Assembly (NCBI GenBank): GCA_035771175.1
Contig: CM069593.1
Coordinates: forward strand, 37,429,741 to 37,493,740
Source of the DNA: Paratinospora sagittata
Lineage: Eukaryota; Streptophyta; Magnoliopsida; Ranunculales; Menispermaceae
Reading direction: 5' to 3'
DNA: 64,000 nucleotides
The position numbers and the translations under genes are program-made. The notes beneath the pieces were generated by a model, which was not told the origin of the DNA, made no database searches, and was given only the letters and a program-made list of their open reading frames with translations. Shown here piece after piece: positions 36,050 to 48,991 of this stretch. Position 1 is the stretch's first letter. Every line of letters begins with the position of its first letter.

Positions 36050-37066
36050 TACCTTTGACTCTTCGCTTGTGTGTGTGTGTGTGTATGTGTTTAACCATTT
36101 ACATTTAACCACTTGAGTTTTGGGTTGCTTTATGCAACAATAATCGATCTTTCTATATATAGACTTAATTCAAACTCCATAGGCTCATTTTTCACACCAC
36201 TCTCCACTAATGTAGACTAGCATACCACTTGGAATCAAGGAGACTTTTTAATCTTGCAATGTAGGCTAGGGATAAGGTAGGATAAATAAGTATGAACAAG
36301 GCTTAAAACACCCTAAACCCTTCAATCATTTCAATCATCTTGTAGAACCATTATAAACAATTCATATATACCCTCAACTTGATTTTTGAGTTCAACTCCC
36401 CCCCCCCCCATTGTTTGTTTTCATTCTCTTTTTTTTTTTTTTTTTTTGGTTCTTTTTTTCATCTACTACACCCCTAAACTTTGTTTCTTTCTAACACAAG
36501 TGTAGCACTTCATATTTGTTTCTAACAATAAGCAAGTTCTTTCATTGTCTCCTTCCATTCTCAACTTCCCATCCTTCCTAGCTTTTGCAAAGCTCCAAAA
36601 TAATTAGAGTGTTAAGGGTGAAGGTATAAAAGTAGGAATTAAATTATTCAGCTTGGCTAGGTGACAAAGAAAAGGTCTAATTAAGCACAAAATGGGTAAC
36701 TAGGGGTATACCTGTAAATAGGTAAGCTTGATGGCTCAAACGATCCAAAAATGGCCTAAATCATTTTTCTAATGGTACGACGCCTAGGATTTCGCCTCAA
36801 GTGATATTCAAAGAAGTTCTAGAGTTCAATGAGATCTTCATGAAATTCTTAATTTGCATAAACCTATTTTAAGCTCACAAGTGGTTCAACGTTTATAGCT
36901 ACATGCTCAACGGGTGTAAAGAATTAATGGTCAAGTTAAGTACACAGACAAAAACAACCTTCGTCATTCTCCTAGAGCCATTTCTAATTCAATCATATTC
37001 TTATCATTGGCCTAAATAATTTTGATCAAATCAAAATTCAAACTCAAAGACTTTTTTTTTATACAA
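36050..37066 (-). other. Non-coding interior of host element J between H and F
   Basis: A GT microsatellite at about 36069-36085, a C-run (36398-36409) and a T-run (36429-36447). No coding frame. By position it belongs to the 3' untranslated part of element J. Confidence 0.5.
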
Positions 37067-37790
37067 AATAATGTTGAACCAATTATCCTCATGTCCCTTA
37101 CGATAATATGTCCCTATTACGAAAGATTTGGATGATTACAAAACTACATTCATGATATTACTGCACATATGGCATATCTAATCTTTCTTGAAGGTATCAA
37201 AGATTCAATGTTGCATGGCGAACATATTAAAAAATTTTCTTGAAGACCATGATCGTTTCAAGATGTTTATTTGTATGATTAGATTATGATAGGTTGTAGG
37301 ACCTTCTATGCCATGTGATTTAGCAATATGCATGCCTGCATGTTTTAATCGATTGGTTGCATGTATTTAATCCGGTTACTTTATGTTTTATCGTGTTTTA
37401 ATCGAGAAATCAAAAACTGCTTTTATAAAGTCTTTTAGGATGCTAATGTTTTAGCAGCGCCCTCCTGGACTTGATAATAAGTTAGGATGCTGATAAAATG
37501 TTAGGACACTCATGGTTGAATTGATCTGATTAATAAGGATGCTTACTTGTTAGTAGTGACCTTTCGCTTATCAACCTTTGAGAATGTCAGGACGCTGAAA
37601 GATTTTTTTTTATCTTTATGTGATTTCTATCTTTAAGGACGTTTATAAGTTATAAGTTGAATGAATTATCAGGATGGTACTTGTGTAGGAGTGCCCTCAT
37701 CTTTAAAATCAACTTAAGTAACTTTTAGGACGCCCACCGTCCGTTAGCGTGCTTAAACATTGTTTTAAAACTACTTTTAATAGTTCAGGA

Positions 37791-37809
37791 CGCTTACTCT
37801 TGAGTAGCG
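37791..37809 (+). promoter_or_regulatory. Best-preserved U3 palindrome of element F
   Basis: CGCTTACTC-TT-GAGTAGCG: an almost perfect 19-bp palindrome with one unpaired T in the left arm. Representative of the array. Confidence 0.75.
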
Positions 37810-38274
37810 CCCTCATATGTTTTGCGTTTTAAAACAAAGCAAGACGCTTACTGCGAAGTAGCTCCCTCATGCTTTAAGTCGTTTAATTGTCAAAGCAGGT
37901 CAAGATGCTCACTACTTAGTAGCGCCCTCACTTCATTGTTCAGTAGGACGTTGATGCTCTATGAGTGCCCTCAAAGGAACAAAAGGACAGAAAATATATT
38001 TTTGTTGTTCTGACATTACCGCAATTTCTATTAACCTTTTTTAGAAACGTACAAATACTTTTCAGAACTTTTCAGAATCGTTTTCAGAACTTTTTAAAAC
38101 GTTCTAAAACTTTGTGAGAACATTCCTCTTTCATGAAAGGATCAGATGATTCAGGTGTTATCGTTGTAATATGCATTAAGCTGAGTCAATCCATTTCTGG
38201 AAAGAATGTTAACGCTATATTTGCAATAACTTAGAGTGCCAAAATTACCAAGTCCATTGTGCCTCTGTTATTCC

Positions 38275-38282
38275 TATATATA
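38275..38282 (+). promoter_or_regulatory. TATA box in element F 5' LTR
   Basis: TATATATA about 95 bp before the GAAAGTTAGTC leader motif. The 3' copy is at 48260-48267. Confidence 0.55.
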
Positions 38283-39034
38283 CATGCTGCCTTAGAGCAT
38301 AAAAAGGAACTAATGAAATACGAAACTGATATTCATTCAAAATGTATTGACAGTTTTCGTTTGCGCCAAAACACTTTTTGAAAGTTAGTCTTCTTTCACT
38401 TCTGCTTGATCTTATAATCTTTTGAAAGAAAAACTTCAAGTCTTCTGGGTTGATCGATCTTCTTCTTCTTTATTTCAAAAATCCATTAACAAAAACAAAA
38501 GCTATTTGAACCTGTTTCCAGCATAAACTTCATCATACATATTTCGCTAAATCTGTGGCAACAGAAGGTTCAATCCAAAGTGTTGTAAGTATCACTTTGA
38601 TTCTGAATAAAGGGAATCATATCTCATTCTTTAATCATATTGTAATGACGGGTAAGTCACTGAGTCAGAGCAAGTGGTGCTCAAAGTTGTAAGCGGTCTT
38701 CTCACACCAGTAAGTTGAGAATAGGTTCTCTCTCACCTGTAAGTAGAGAAACGATCCTCTCACACTCGTAAGCTGAGAAAGTGTTCCGTTTGATCTTCAC
38801 TAGTAAAAAGGTCCATAGTGGAGTTTGAACAAATCCTAACTGAGGAGGTTAGGTAGTGGATGTAGGTGCGGCCAAACCACTATAAATCTTGCTGCATTGT
38901 CCCATTTACATTTTCTGTATCTCATTGCTATACTTTTTTTAATCCGTTTTCATTATTCCACACAATTTAAAGAGAGGTTAAAATCTGCTAAGTGTCCAAT
39001 TCACCCCCCTCTTGGACATATCTGGGCCAACAAT

Positions 39035-39046
39035 TGGTATCAGAAC
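39035..39046 (+). other. Primer binding site of element F
   Basis: TGGTATCAGAAC, two bases after the LTR. It matches the initiator-Met tRNA complement except for A in place of G at position 11. Confidence 0.88.
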
Positions 39047-39085
39047 AGGTTAACCATCAAAGTATCTAACCATCTTTGATTGAGT

Positions 39086-40710
39086 ATGGCAGGACAAAAT
39101 GAAAGAACCACTTATCTCTCAGGTGAAGGAAACTCCACCAACCGGCGACCACTGTTCAAGGGAGAAAACTATTCACACTAAAAAACTAAGATTAGGTATT
39201 ACCTTAAAGCCTAAGATATAGAGATGTGGGATGTTGTGACACACGGTTGTCCAATGCCTACTAAAATAGTTGATGGTGCTACTGTCCCAAAGGATATAGA
39301 CGAATGGAGTGCTAAAGAAAAGAAAAGAAAAGAGAACTATTGAATAACCAAGCTATAAACATTTTGTTTTGCAGTTTATCAGTCGAAGAGTTCAATAGAG
39401 TTAGTGCGTGAGAAATCGCTAAGGAAATCTGGAACAAGTTAGAGGTCACCCACGAAGGAACTTTGCAAGTTAAAAAGGCAAAGCTCCAACTGTTAGTTGA
39501 AAAATATAAAACCTATAGGATGAAGGAAACTGATTCGATAGCCGAAGCTATTGCTCGGTTTACAACAAACATCAATGAGATGAAGAACCTAGGTAAAATC
39601 TATGACCAAGAAGAAACTTTTAGAAAATTTCTAAGAGGTCTACCCAGAGCATGGGAACCCAAGGCCACGGCCATAGAATAAGCCAAGAATCTAGCTGAAT
39701 ACACTTTTGATGAACTGTTTGGTTCATTAATGGTTCATGAAATGAAGCCAAAAGAGACAGTGTGTCCGGTCAAGATTAAGGAAAAAGAAAAGAAATCAAT
39801 TGCCCTAAATGCTGAAACTGATGTTGAAAATGATTCAGACTCAGAAGATGACATGGCTATGTTATCCAGAAAGTTCAATAACTTACTTAGGAGAAAAAAT
39901 AAGAATAACTCTTACTCAAGATTTCACAAAGGAAAGAAACCCGAGTCTAAACCAGTAGAGTTAATATGTTACAGTTGTAACAAACCAGGTCATATAAAGA
40001 GTGAATGCCCCATAAAATATAAGAAGAACACCAACTCTTACAGAAAAGACAAGAAAGTCCTCAAAGCCACATGGGATGATTCAAGCTCAAGCGACGATGA
40101 AATGGATTCAGATCACACGGCTGCATTATGCTTAATGGCAAGCACAGAGGTAAAAACTGAACCTACGGACAAATCGCATGAGTTCAACATTTATATTCAG
40201 GAGCTTAAGTCAAAACTTAGTAAAGAGATTAGGAAGAATGAAAAACTTAAGCATAGTCTTGAAGAAGCTCTTGAGGAAATTGAATTCCAACAAGAAGAGC
40301 TAGACGGACTGTCTCTAAATAATGAACAACTTAAAAAAGTTGTTGGGAAACTGAAAATTGAAAATGAAAGTCTTAGAAAAGAAAATGAAGACCTGTACTG
40401 CAAAGTGATTAAATTCACAAATGGTCAAAAGATATTTGACATGATGTTAGGATCACAAAAATATGCATTCGACAAGACTGGACTAGGCTACACTCATGGG
40501 TCTAAACAAAAGGAGTATGACACCATACTGACCAAGAGACCAAAATGCAACAAATGTCATAGGAAAGGTCATACAATACTTAGATTCAATGTCTTACATA
40601 GAAAGAAAAGAAAATATGCATGGATTGAAAATTTTGTTCTTACTGATGCTGACATGGATGGACCCAAACAAGCATGGGTACCAAAGTTAAAAATATTTTA
40701 TGTTGTGTAG
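39086..40710 (+). pseudogene. gag: Element F gag
   Basis: The start at 39086 gives MAGQNERTTYLSGEG. The UBN2-type gag core is broken early by stops at about 39178 (TAA), 39342 and 39409. It then reads through KYKTYRMKETDSI and FRKFLRGLPRAWEP (39463-39681) to another TAA. From 39730 one long frame (326 residues) holds a CCHC zinc knuckle (CYSCNKPGHIKSEC, about 39967-40008), a Glu/Lys/Leu-rich coiled coil (about 40190-40420) and a second knuckle-like CNKCHRKGH. A TAG at 40708-40710 separates it from the protease frame. Confidence 0.88.
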
Positions 40711-42541
40711 ATATGCAAAAACGAAGACGTATGGTATCTAGACAGCGGCTGTTCTAGGCACATGTCTGGAGATAGATCTAACTTCCTGAGCCTTGAAAAG
40801 AAAAAAGGAGGAAAGGTCACCTTCTGAGACGATAACAAAGGTGATATTGAAGGCATTAGAACTATTGGTAATGATTCTCTATCCATATCTGATGTACTTT
40901 ATGTTAAAGGGCTGAAGCATAATCTCTTGAGCATAAGTCAATTATGTGACAAGGGTTATGACATTTCATTTGAGGCAAATAGGTGTATTGTCAAGCATGC
41001 TGATAAAACTATTGCATTCATGGCATCTAGAATTAAAAATGTGTATTGCAGAAACTTCAATGACATAAAGAAACAAAATGTAACATGTTTAAGTGCTATC
41101 TCTGGTAATGATGCATGGCTATGGCATAAGAGATTAGCTCATATTAATATGGACAACATATCTAGGATTGTTAAACATGATCTGGCCACGGGAATTCTAA
41201 AAGGAACTTACTCAAATGACAAGGTTTGTGAACCATGTCAACTTGGCAAGCACACCAGATCATCATTTAAGAGCAAAAGGCATCAACCAACCTCTAGAGC
41301 TCTCGAACTGATTCACATGGATCTTTTCGGACCAACTAAAACCCACAGCTTAGGTGGTAAATCATGTGTTTGTGATTGTTGATGACTTTACTCGATTTAC
41401 ATGGATATTACTATTAGCTCATAAATCTGATGCTTGTGAAACATTTATAAAATTATGTAAAAGAGTCGAAAATGAAAAAGGGTACAAAATCAACATAATT
41501 AGGAGTGATAGAGGTGGTGAATTTGTCAATAAAAATCTCGAAGAATTTTGTAACAATCAAGGTTACACTCACCATCTATCAACCCCTAGGACACCACAGC
41601 AAAATGGTGTAGTTGAAAGAAAGAACAGAACTCTGCAGGAGATATGTAGAACAATGCTCAATGAGTATAACACTACAAATCATTTTTCGGGTGAAACTAT
41701 AAACACTGCCTGCTATGTGATGAACCGAGTTCTGATTAGAAAAGATTTGAATAAAACTCCATATGAACTATGGAAGGGTAGAGCACCCAACATCAGTTAC
41801 TTCCGAGTATTCGGATGTAAATGTTTTATTCTAAATGATAAAGTCAATCTAGACAAGTTTGAACGTAAATCTGACATAGGATTATTCTAAAGATATTCTT
41901 CTCACAGTAGAGCCTACAAAGTCTTCAACAAATCAAATCAAACTGTAGAAGAATCAATTCATGTAAACTTTGATGAAAGTGTTAATAAGAAAAGTCTTAA
42001 GGATGAATTTAAGTAATTAAATTTTGATGACGACGAACCGAAGACAACCAAGGTTATAGATCTTGAACCTGAACCATCTCTAGAATCTTCTAAAAACTCT
42101 AGACTACTTTAAGGTCTTTCCCAAGATCAAATTTTAGGAGATCCAAGAAAAGGTGTATCCACTAGAGCCTCAATTCAAAAAGATCAAGAGCTCGTTGCTT
42201 TTGTATCACAATTTGAACCAATTAAAGTGGAAGATGCACTGAAAGATTAAAACTGGATTCTTGCTATGCAGGAAGAACTAGGACACTTTGTGCACAACAA
42301 AGTATGGGAATTAGTTCCTAGACCTTTTCATCAATCGGTTATAGGAACCAAATGGATCTTTAGGAACAAAATGAATGAACGAGGCATCATTGTCCGCAAT
42401 AAGGCTAGACTGGTTGAACAAGGGTACAACCAAGAAGAAGGCATAGACTTCGAAGAAGCTTTTGCCCCAGTAGCAAAACTAGAGGCAATAAGAATGTTAC
42501 TTGCCTACGCTTGTTACAAGGATTTTCCCTTATACCAAATG
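40711..42541 (+). pseudogene. pol: Element F pol, first part: protease, integrase, start of RT
   Basis: The protease site is WYLDSGCSRHM at about 40732-40764. The GAG-pre-integrase motif LWHKRLAHINM lies at about 41120-41150, and integrase has the CEPCQLGK zinc segment (about 41230). The core carries VDDFTRFTW (about 41380), RSDRGGEF and QNGVVERKN (about 41500-41625), giving the D,D,E triad. RT begins with [12 protein letters not shown] (about 42350) and [11 protein letters not shown] (about 42460). A one-base frameshift lies near 41360, with stops at about 40828, 41888, 42016, 42112 and 42248. Solo LTR G cuts it at 42541. Confidence 0.9.
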
Positions 42542-42960
42542 TGTGACGCCCCGAAAATTATTTCATCTAGCCCATAACCCAATTGCATTTTGCCCAAACT
42601 CTATGTGTTGCCTTGATATGTTTGGTGTTTGTTTGATGGTTGTTTAATGTTTGTATAGTTGATACTTGATAATGTATATAAATATGTGTATCATAAATTG
42701 TATATGGGTCATGTTAAATATGCATATGTTATTATTTATGCATGGGCCCATTAAACCATGAATTGATATGGGTTAGGATTGATTGAATAAAAGGATAAAT
42801 GAGAATGAAAATTTGGTGTATTAAATGGATTGAACATTTAAAATACATGGAAGCATGAGATTGGTTAAAGTACATGTGGTTGGTATGGGTAGTATGAGAC
42901 TAACACATGTGAAGGTTGGTGCATGAAAGTGGACAAGTGTCCCATGCCCACTTCTAGAAT

Positions 42961-43158
42961 CCAAGAATGTGCTAGAAAATGAGGTGAGTGGAGGAGAGAA
43001 TCCAAGAATGTGCTAGGAAATGAGGTGAGTGGAGGAGAGAATCCAAGAAGGTGCTAGAAAATGAGGTGAGTGGAGGAGAAATCCAAGAATGTGCTAGAAA
43101 GTGAGGTGAGTGGAGGAGGGAATCAAGGAAGTGCTAGAAAGAGGTGAGTGGAGAGAAA
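42961..43158 (+). repeat. Minisatellite in solo LTR G, unit about 41 bp, about five copies
   Basis: The unit begins CCAAGAATGTGCTAGAAAAT and continues GAGGTGAGTGGAGGAGAGAAT. Copies start near 42961, 43002, 43043 and 43083, with a shortened fifth near 43123. Small substitutions and indels occur between copies. Confidence 0.9.
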
Positions 43159-43336
43159 GGAAAGAAGAAGAGAAAGAAAAGAAGAGAAAGGAAAGAAGAA
43201 GAGAAAGAAGGAGAGAGTTGCAGGAGGAAGATCCCTGCGACATTTTCATCAAAGAGGTTCATCTTTTGAATCTATGGTCCGATTGAGCTCAAAATTTGTC
43301 AGTAAGTTCATCACTTATGGTTATTCATTATGGTCG

Positions 43337-43660
43337 GTGGAGATCTTGATCAGAGGTTTCGTCTAAGAGATATAACCTCTCAAACAAGGCTGGTCGGAAA
43401 GTCTGGATTTCTCGCACCGTTTCGCTCAAACTTATAGATCTCTTTAATCTACCGTAGGATGGATATAAAATTTTGGTATGTCGTTTACAACGGATAGTTC
43501 TGCATTCTTGACGGTGGAGATCTTGATTTAGGGTTTCTTCTGAGAGAACTAATCTCTGAAACAAAGCTAGTCGGAGATTCTGGATTTCTCGTGGTGTTTC
43601 GCTCAAACTTATAGATCTCATAAATCAACCGTTGGATGGATATCAAATTTGGGTATGTAG
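43337..43660 (+). repeat. Internal duplication in solo LTR G, unit about 167 bp, two copies
   Basis: Two neighbouring copies share GGTGGAGATCTTGAT, TCTGGATTTCTCG and TTTCGCTCAAACTTATAGATC. Minus-strand solo LTR M contains related sequence near 55900-56170. Confidence 0.75.
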
Positions 43661-45542
43661 TTTATATCTGATATTTATATATTATGTACGGTGAAGATGT
43701 TTATAATTCAGTATTTTGTGTAATTTAGTCATCTGAGTTTGAGTATTTGCAGCAGGAAAGGAGAAATTGTCTTATTAGAGACTTGTTCATCAAAGATACA
43801 TATTTTTTCGGTCCACCGTTGGATTGGGCTGATATTTGGACAGAAGGTTTTTTTCTTCACATACTTCAATCTGTATGGTTGCTTTTGTGATTACATATTT
43901 CTGTTGGTATATTGATACATCTGAACAGAATAGTAAATGAAGAATTGGTGGGGTTGCTTGTATTAGACCTAAATTTAGAATATGAACTTAGACCTTTCCA
44001 AATAGCTTGCATGTCAACTATGTTGACCTAGTTGCCATTGTTGATGAACCCATGATGCAAAATCAGTGATATACATGGCTGAACATGGTGACCTAGTGTA
44101 AATCGACAATATGGCCTAAGTATGGAAAATTTCATATTTTAGGGCTTTTGATGCTTTTGGCCTAGAATCATTGAATTGATGCAACTTATGTTTAATTAAG
44201 CATGATTAGGGTTGATTATGCTACTGATTTGGTGGTTGTGACCATATCATGGGTTAGGCCTACTTGTGATCAAGTGACCCAATTTGGGCATGTTTATGCC
44301 TAAAGGAATTGAAAATCAGTATTTTTGATTAATAGAATGGTTTATGTATGAGAACTATGCATTAGAGGCCTAAGTCATGTGATTTGAGTTGAATGATGGG
44401 ATTAGATGAGATTTAGACCTATTGTTTATATGTGGACTGATTTAGGGTTGATGTGTAATGTCTATGTGATTGAGCATAGAAATTGATGTATGGTAGGATA
44501 TTGATGAATCTTTCAGGATCTTGATTTGGGTTGATTCGGTTTGGTGATCGTGTGTGGTTAAGTACTCTCGCGAGGCTTGGTTGTGAGTAGACTTCATTTA
44601 TGATTATATCTTTTGTCATCATATCACTTATATATTGTATGTTGAAAGCATGAATGTGTTCTAATGTTTTGAATGATGCATTGATTTGAGAAAACCTTAT
44701 GACTTTGGTTGGGCCCATCTATCTGGCTAATAGGGGGACTTAACCTTGTCATAGGAGGGTTTTAGGAAAGGAAGAGATTGGGGTCAACGGTACGGTGAAA
44801 TAGACGTATACTAGTAACCCAATGCATGTGGAATGTGGATCCAAATTGATAAGCTTTTACTTGCATCGAACTTATTATAAATGTTTGATATCTATATGTT
44901 ATGAGCTTTTAAATCATGCTACACATTGACATGCATACATGATATTTATTGATGAGTATTGATAGCATATATGAATTCTATTCACTGGGCACCGTTGGCT
45001 CACCCTCATTTTTCTCTTTCAGGGCCTTCTGTCCCGAATAAGGGTAAAGGAGTAGTTATATCTTGAGGGTCTTGCCTGCGAGGGAATCCAAAGCCTCGAT
45101 GTGAGTTGAGAGGCATTTTGATTGAACTGTGTTTTAAATTATGAAGTATTATATTTTGGATTATGTAATTATAATACTTACCACATTGTAGTATGGGTGA
45201 GTTGGGACTTGTCGGATAGATCATGTGGGCATATGACGGTTTTTATTTGTACCCACAATTTTGGACTTTATGTGTATGTCAATTTTAATAGACTGTAGGG
45301 ATTATGATTTTATTTATGGTTTATTTTTATGGATTATCTCTTGTCTTTGATGATTAATACGGTGGGTAGTTTTGTTTAGTACCTTTTGATATTATGTCGT
45401 TGTTTGAGATAAGGCTCGTAGGGTCTCAACCACCTCACGGGAGTTGAGGAGTGGTCGGAGATGCCTACGCCGGGCGTCCCGCCCCGGCATTCCGCATGCA
45501 ATTCCCTGCGGGTTTGGTGGTCCGGGGTGCAGGGTCGCCACA

Positions 45543-46748
45543 AAATGGATGTAAAGAGTGTTTTTCTAAATGGTTACATCAATGAAGAGGTATATGTGGA
45601 ACAACCTCCAAGGTTTGAGGATGCTCAAGACCTAGAATATGTGCTCAAACTCCACAAAGCCTTATATGGATTGAGACAAGCTCCAAGAGCTTGGTATGAT
45701 TGACTGAGTTTATTTATTTTAGATCATAAGTTTCAAAAAGGAAAACTTGATCCAACTTTGTTTGTCAAACACCACAATGATAATGGCTCATTGTTCAATT
45801 ATGTGGACGATATCATTTTTGGTGCATCAAACAAAGAACTATGTGATGATTTTTCAAAATTAATGAAGAAGGAATTTGAAATCAGTATGATGGGAGAACT
45901 TACATACTTTCTCGGCTTACAAATTAAACAAATGTCGAAAGACACCTTCTTAAGCCAATCAAAGTATGCTAAGAAAATGGTTAAAAAGTTTCAAATGCAC
46001 AATTTGAAATCGATTAACACTTTTTGCTCTTCTGCAATCAAATTAGATAAGGATGAAAAAGGTAAATCAATTGATTCAAAACTTTATAGATGCATGATTG
46101 TAAGTCTTCTGTATCTAACAACAAGTCGACCTGACATTATGTTCAATGTCTGTCTATGTGCAAGATTTCAATCTGAACCAAAAAAATCTCATTTAAAATG
46201 TGTCAAATGAATATTCAGATACATAAATGGCACACAAATTTAGGAATTTGGTATTCCAAAGGTACTACTTTTGATCTCAGAAGTTGTGTAGACTCCGACT
46301 ATGCTGGCAGTCTAATTGATAGGAAAAGTACCTCCGGATTTTTTCACTTTCTTGAAAATTCTCTGATTTCTTGGTTCTGCTAGAAACAACATTTCATGGC
46401 ACTATCCACAGCTGAAGCAGAATATGTTACAGTTGGAAGTTGTTGTGCTTAGGTTCTTTACATGAAACAACAACTTCAGGATTATCAAATATTTATTCAA
46501 TGTGTTAAATTTTATGTGATAATACTAGTGCTATTGACATATCTAAAAGTCTTGTATTGCACTCTCGAACTAAGCATATTCAAATAAGACATCACTTTTT
46601 ATGGGATCATGTGCAAAATAAAGAAGTTGTATTATCTCATATTGGAACCAAAGAACAACTGGTTGACATATTTACTAAAGCCCTACCAAAATACCAGTTT
46701 GTTCATATTCGCAAAGAACTTGGAGGGTTCTTTGAAACCGATCTATAG
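45543..46748 (+). pseudogene. pol: Element F pol, second part: RT and RNase H
   Basis: The RT continues with DVKSVFLNGYINEEVYV, LHKALYGLRQAPRAWYD and the catalytic YVDD (about 45801-45812), then MGELTYFLGLQIKQ. RNase H follows: CVDSDYAGSLIDRKSTSG (about 46288), ALSTAEAEY (about 46399) and a C-terminal block LVDIFTKALPK ending at TAG 46746-46748. Stops at about 45702 and 46208, and a frameshift near 46210-46250, disrupt it. Confidence 0.9.
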
Positions 46749-47021
46749 CTCTTTGATGCTTACCTCCATATGGGGGAGATATATTTCATGTTACTTTACT
46801 CTTTTTGATATTTCAAAAGGGGGAGAAAGTACTATCATTGAAGCATCAAAAACCCAGGGGGAGTATAACACTAAGGCGGAGTCTTAGTGATAGTTTATGT
46901 AGATTCCTTGCTAATACACTTATATCATATGAAACAAGGAACATTAGTACTGCATCTCATGCATATATACATCACTTTATTAGTTTGCTTCAAAGCCTAC
47001 AGTAATGTGTTTTAAATCATC
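46749..47021 (+). other. Element F 3' untranslated region with repeated PPT-like tracts
   Basis: AAAAGGGGGAGAAAG (about 46817) and CAGGGGGAGTA (about 46855) precede the functional PPT. Repeated purine tracts of this type are described for Sireviruses. The same region appears reversed at the right edge in element P. Confidence 0.75.
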
Positions 47022-47035
47022 AAAAAGGGGGAGAT
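47022..47035 (+). other. Polypurine tract of element F
   Basis: AAAAAGGGGGAGAT directly before the 3' LTR. Confidence 0.93.
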
Positions 47036-48991
47036 TGTTGAACCAATTATCCTCATGTCCCTTACGATAATATGTCCCTATTATGAAAGATTTTGATGAT
47101 TACAAAACTGCGTTATGTTCATGATATTACTGCACATATGGCATATCTAATCTTACTTGAAGGTATCAAAGATTCAATGATGCATGAACGTATTAAAAGA
47201 TCTTTTGAAGACCATGATCGTTTGAAGATGTTTATTTGTATGCTTAGATTATGATAGGTTGTAGCACTTTCTATGCCATGTGATTTAGCAATATACATTC
47301 CTGCATGTTTTAATTGATTGGTTGCATGTATTTAATCTGGTTACTTTATGTTTTATCGTGTTTTAATCGAGAAATCAAAAACCTCTTTTATAAAGTCTTT
47401 CACGATGCTAATGTTTTAGTAGCACCCTCCTGGACTTGATAAGTTAGAACGCTGATAAAATGTTAGGACGCTCAAGGTTGAATTGATCTGATTAATAAGG
47501 ATGCTTACTTGTTAGTAGTGACCTTTCGCTTGTCAACCTTTGAGAATGTCAGGACGCTGACTTAGTTTTAGCTCGCTGAAAGATTTTTTTTATCTTTAAG
47601 TAATTTCTATCTTTAAGGACGCTGATAAGTTATAAGTTGAATGAATTATCAGGACGCTACTTGTGTAGGAGCGCCCTCATCTTTGGAATCAACTTAAGTA
47701 ACTTTCAGGATGCTCACCGTCCGTCAGCGGGCTTAAACATTGTTTTAAAACTGCTTTTAATAGTTCAAGATACTTATTCTTGAGTAGCGCCTATGTTTTG
47801 CATTTTAAAACAAAGCAGGATGCTTACTGCGAAATAGCGCCTTCATGCTTTAAGTCATTTAATTGTCAAAGAAAGTCAGGACGCTTACTACTTAGTAGCG
47901 CCCTCACTTCATTGTTCAGTAGGACATTGATGCTCTATGAGCGCCCTCAAAGGAACAAAACAACAGAAAAGATATTTTTGTTGTTCTGACATTACTGCCA
48001 TTTTTGTTAACCTATTTCAAAAACGTACGAATACTTTTCAGAACTTTTTAGAATCGTACAACAACTTTTCAGAACTTTTTAAAACGTTCTAAAACTTTGT
48101 GAGAACATTCCTCTTTCATGAAAGGATCAGATGATTCAAGTGCTACCGTCGTAATATGCATTAAGCTGAATCAATCCATTTTTGAAAAAAATGTTAACGT
48201 TATATTTGAAATAACTTAGAGCGCCAAAATTACCAAGTCCATTGCGCCTCTATTATTCCTATATATATGTGCTGCCTCAAAGTAGAAAAACGAACTAATG
48301 AAATACGAAACTGATATTCATTCAAAACGTATTGACAGTTTTCGTTTACGCCAAAACATTTTTTGAAAGTTAGTCTTCTTTCACTTGTGCTTGATCTTAT
48401 AATCTTTTGAAAGAAAAACTTCGGGTCTTTTGGGTTGATCGTTCTTTTTTTCCATTATTTCAAAAACCCATTAACGAAGACAAAAGCTATTTGAACATGT
48501 TTTCAACATAAACTTCATCATACATATTTCGCTAAATCTATGGCAACAGAAGGTTCAATCCAAAGTGTTGTAAGTATCACTTTGATTCTGAGTAAAGGGA
48601 ATCATATCTCATTTTGTAACCATATTGTAGTGACAGGTAAGTCATTGAGTCAAAACAAGTGTTGCTTGAAGTTGTAAGCGGCCTTCTCACACCAGTAAGT
48701 TGAGAATTAGTTCTCTCTCACCTGTAAGTAGAGAAACAATCCTCTCACACCTATAAGTTAAGAAAGTGTCCGATTTGAGCTTCACCCGTAAGAAGGTCCA
48801 TAGTGGAGTTTGAACAAATCCTAACTGAGGAGGTTAGGTAGTGGATGTAGGCGCGGCCGAACCACTATAAATCTTGCTTGCATTGCTATACTTTGTTTAA
48901 TTTGCTTTTATTATTCCGCACAATTTAAAGAAAGGTTAAAATCTGCTAAGTGTCCAATTCACCCCCCCTCTTGAACATATCTGGGCCAACA
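47036..48991 (+). repeat. Element F 3' LTR
   Basis: 1956 bp, clearly paired with 37072-39032 but with scattered substitutions and small indels. Palindromes at 47400-47950, TATA at 48260-48267, hairpins at about 48665-48800, TAGTGG...CCACTA box at about 48840-48870. Confidence 0.95.

Larger units (their letters stand above)
37072..39032 (+). repeat. Element F 5' LTR
   Basis: 1961 bp, TGTTGAACC...GGCCAACA. Palindromes lie at 37435-37975, TATA at 38275-38282, the GAAAGTTAGTC leader motif at about 38368, hairpins at about 38690-38815 and the TAGTGG...CCACTA box at about 38852-38885. Confidence 0.95.
42542..45542 (+). mobile_element. Solo LTR G (chromovirus/Tekay-like, 3.0 kb) inside element F RT
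   Basis: 3001 bp, TGTGACGCCCC...GGGTCGCCACA, with a perfect AAATG TSD (42537-42541 and 45543-45547). Removing it and one TSD copy restores the RT frame. A CACTGGGCACCG...GCTCACCC block near 44986-45005 is typical of large chromovirus LTRs, and the last 120 bp are GC-rich. It carries a minisatellite and an internal duplication, listed separately. No internal region, hence solo. Confidence 0.93.
37072..48991 (+). mobile_element. Element F: Sirevirus (Ty1/copia) with nested solo LTR G
   Basis: Perfect AATAA TSD (37067-37071 and 48992-48996). Complete LTRs, PBS for initiator-Met tRNA, gag with zinc knuckle and coiled coil, protease, integrase, RT, RNase H, PPT. Domain order PR-IN-RT-RH is copia. 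Long LTRs, a gag with a coiled-coil extension and repeated PPT-like tracts fit Sirevirus. Several stops and frameshifts, plus a 3.0-kb insertion in RT, show it is inactive. Confidence 0.95.

Noticed and set aside
36398..36447. C-run and T-run as a poly(A) tail of a retroposon
   Set aside because: No flanking duplication or recognisable retroposon body adjoins it.
43148..43366. Lys/Glu/Arg-rich ORF in solo LTR G
   Set aside because: Arises from a GA-rich low-complexity tract following the minisatellite.
45461..45703. Apparent 80-residue ORF start in RT
   Set aside because: The first part is solo LTR G sequence fused by chance to the RT frame of element F.
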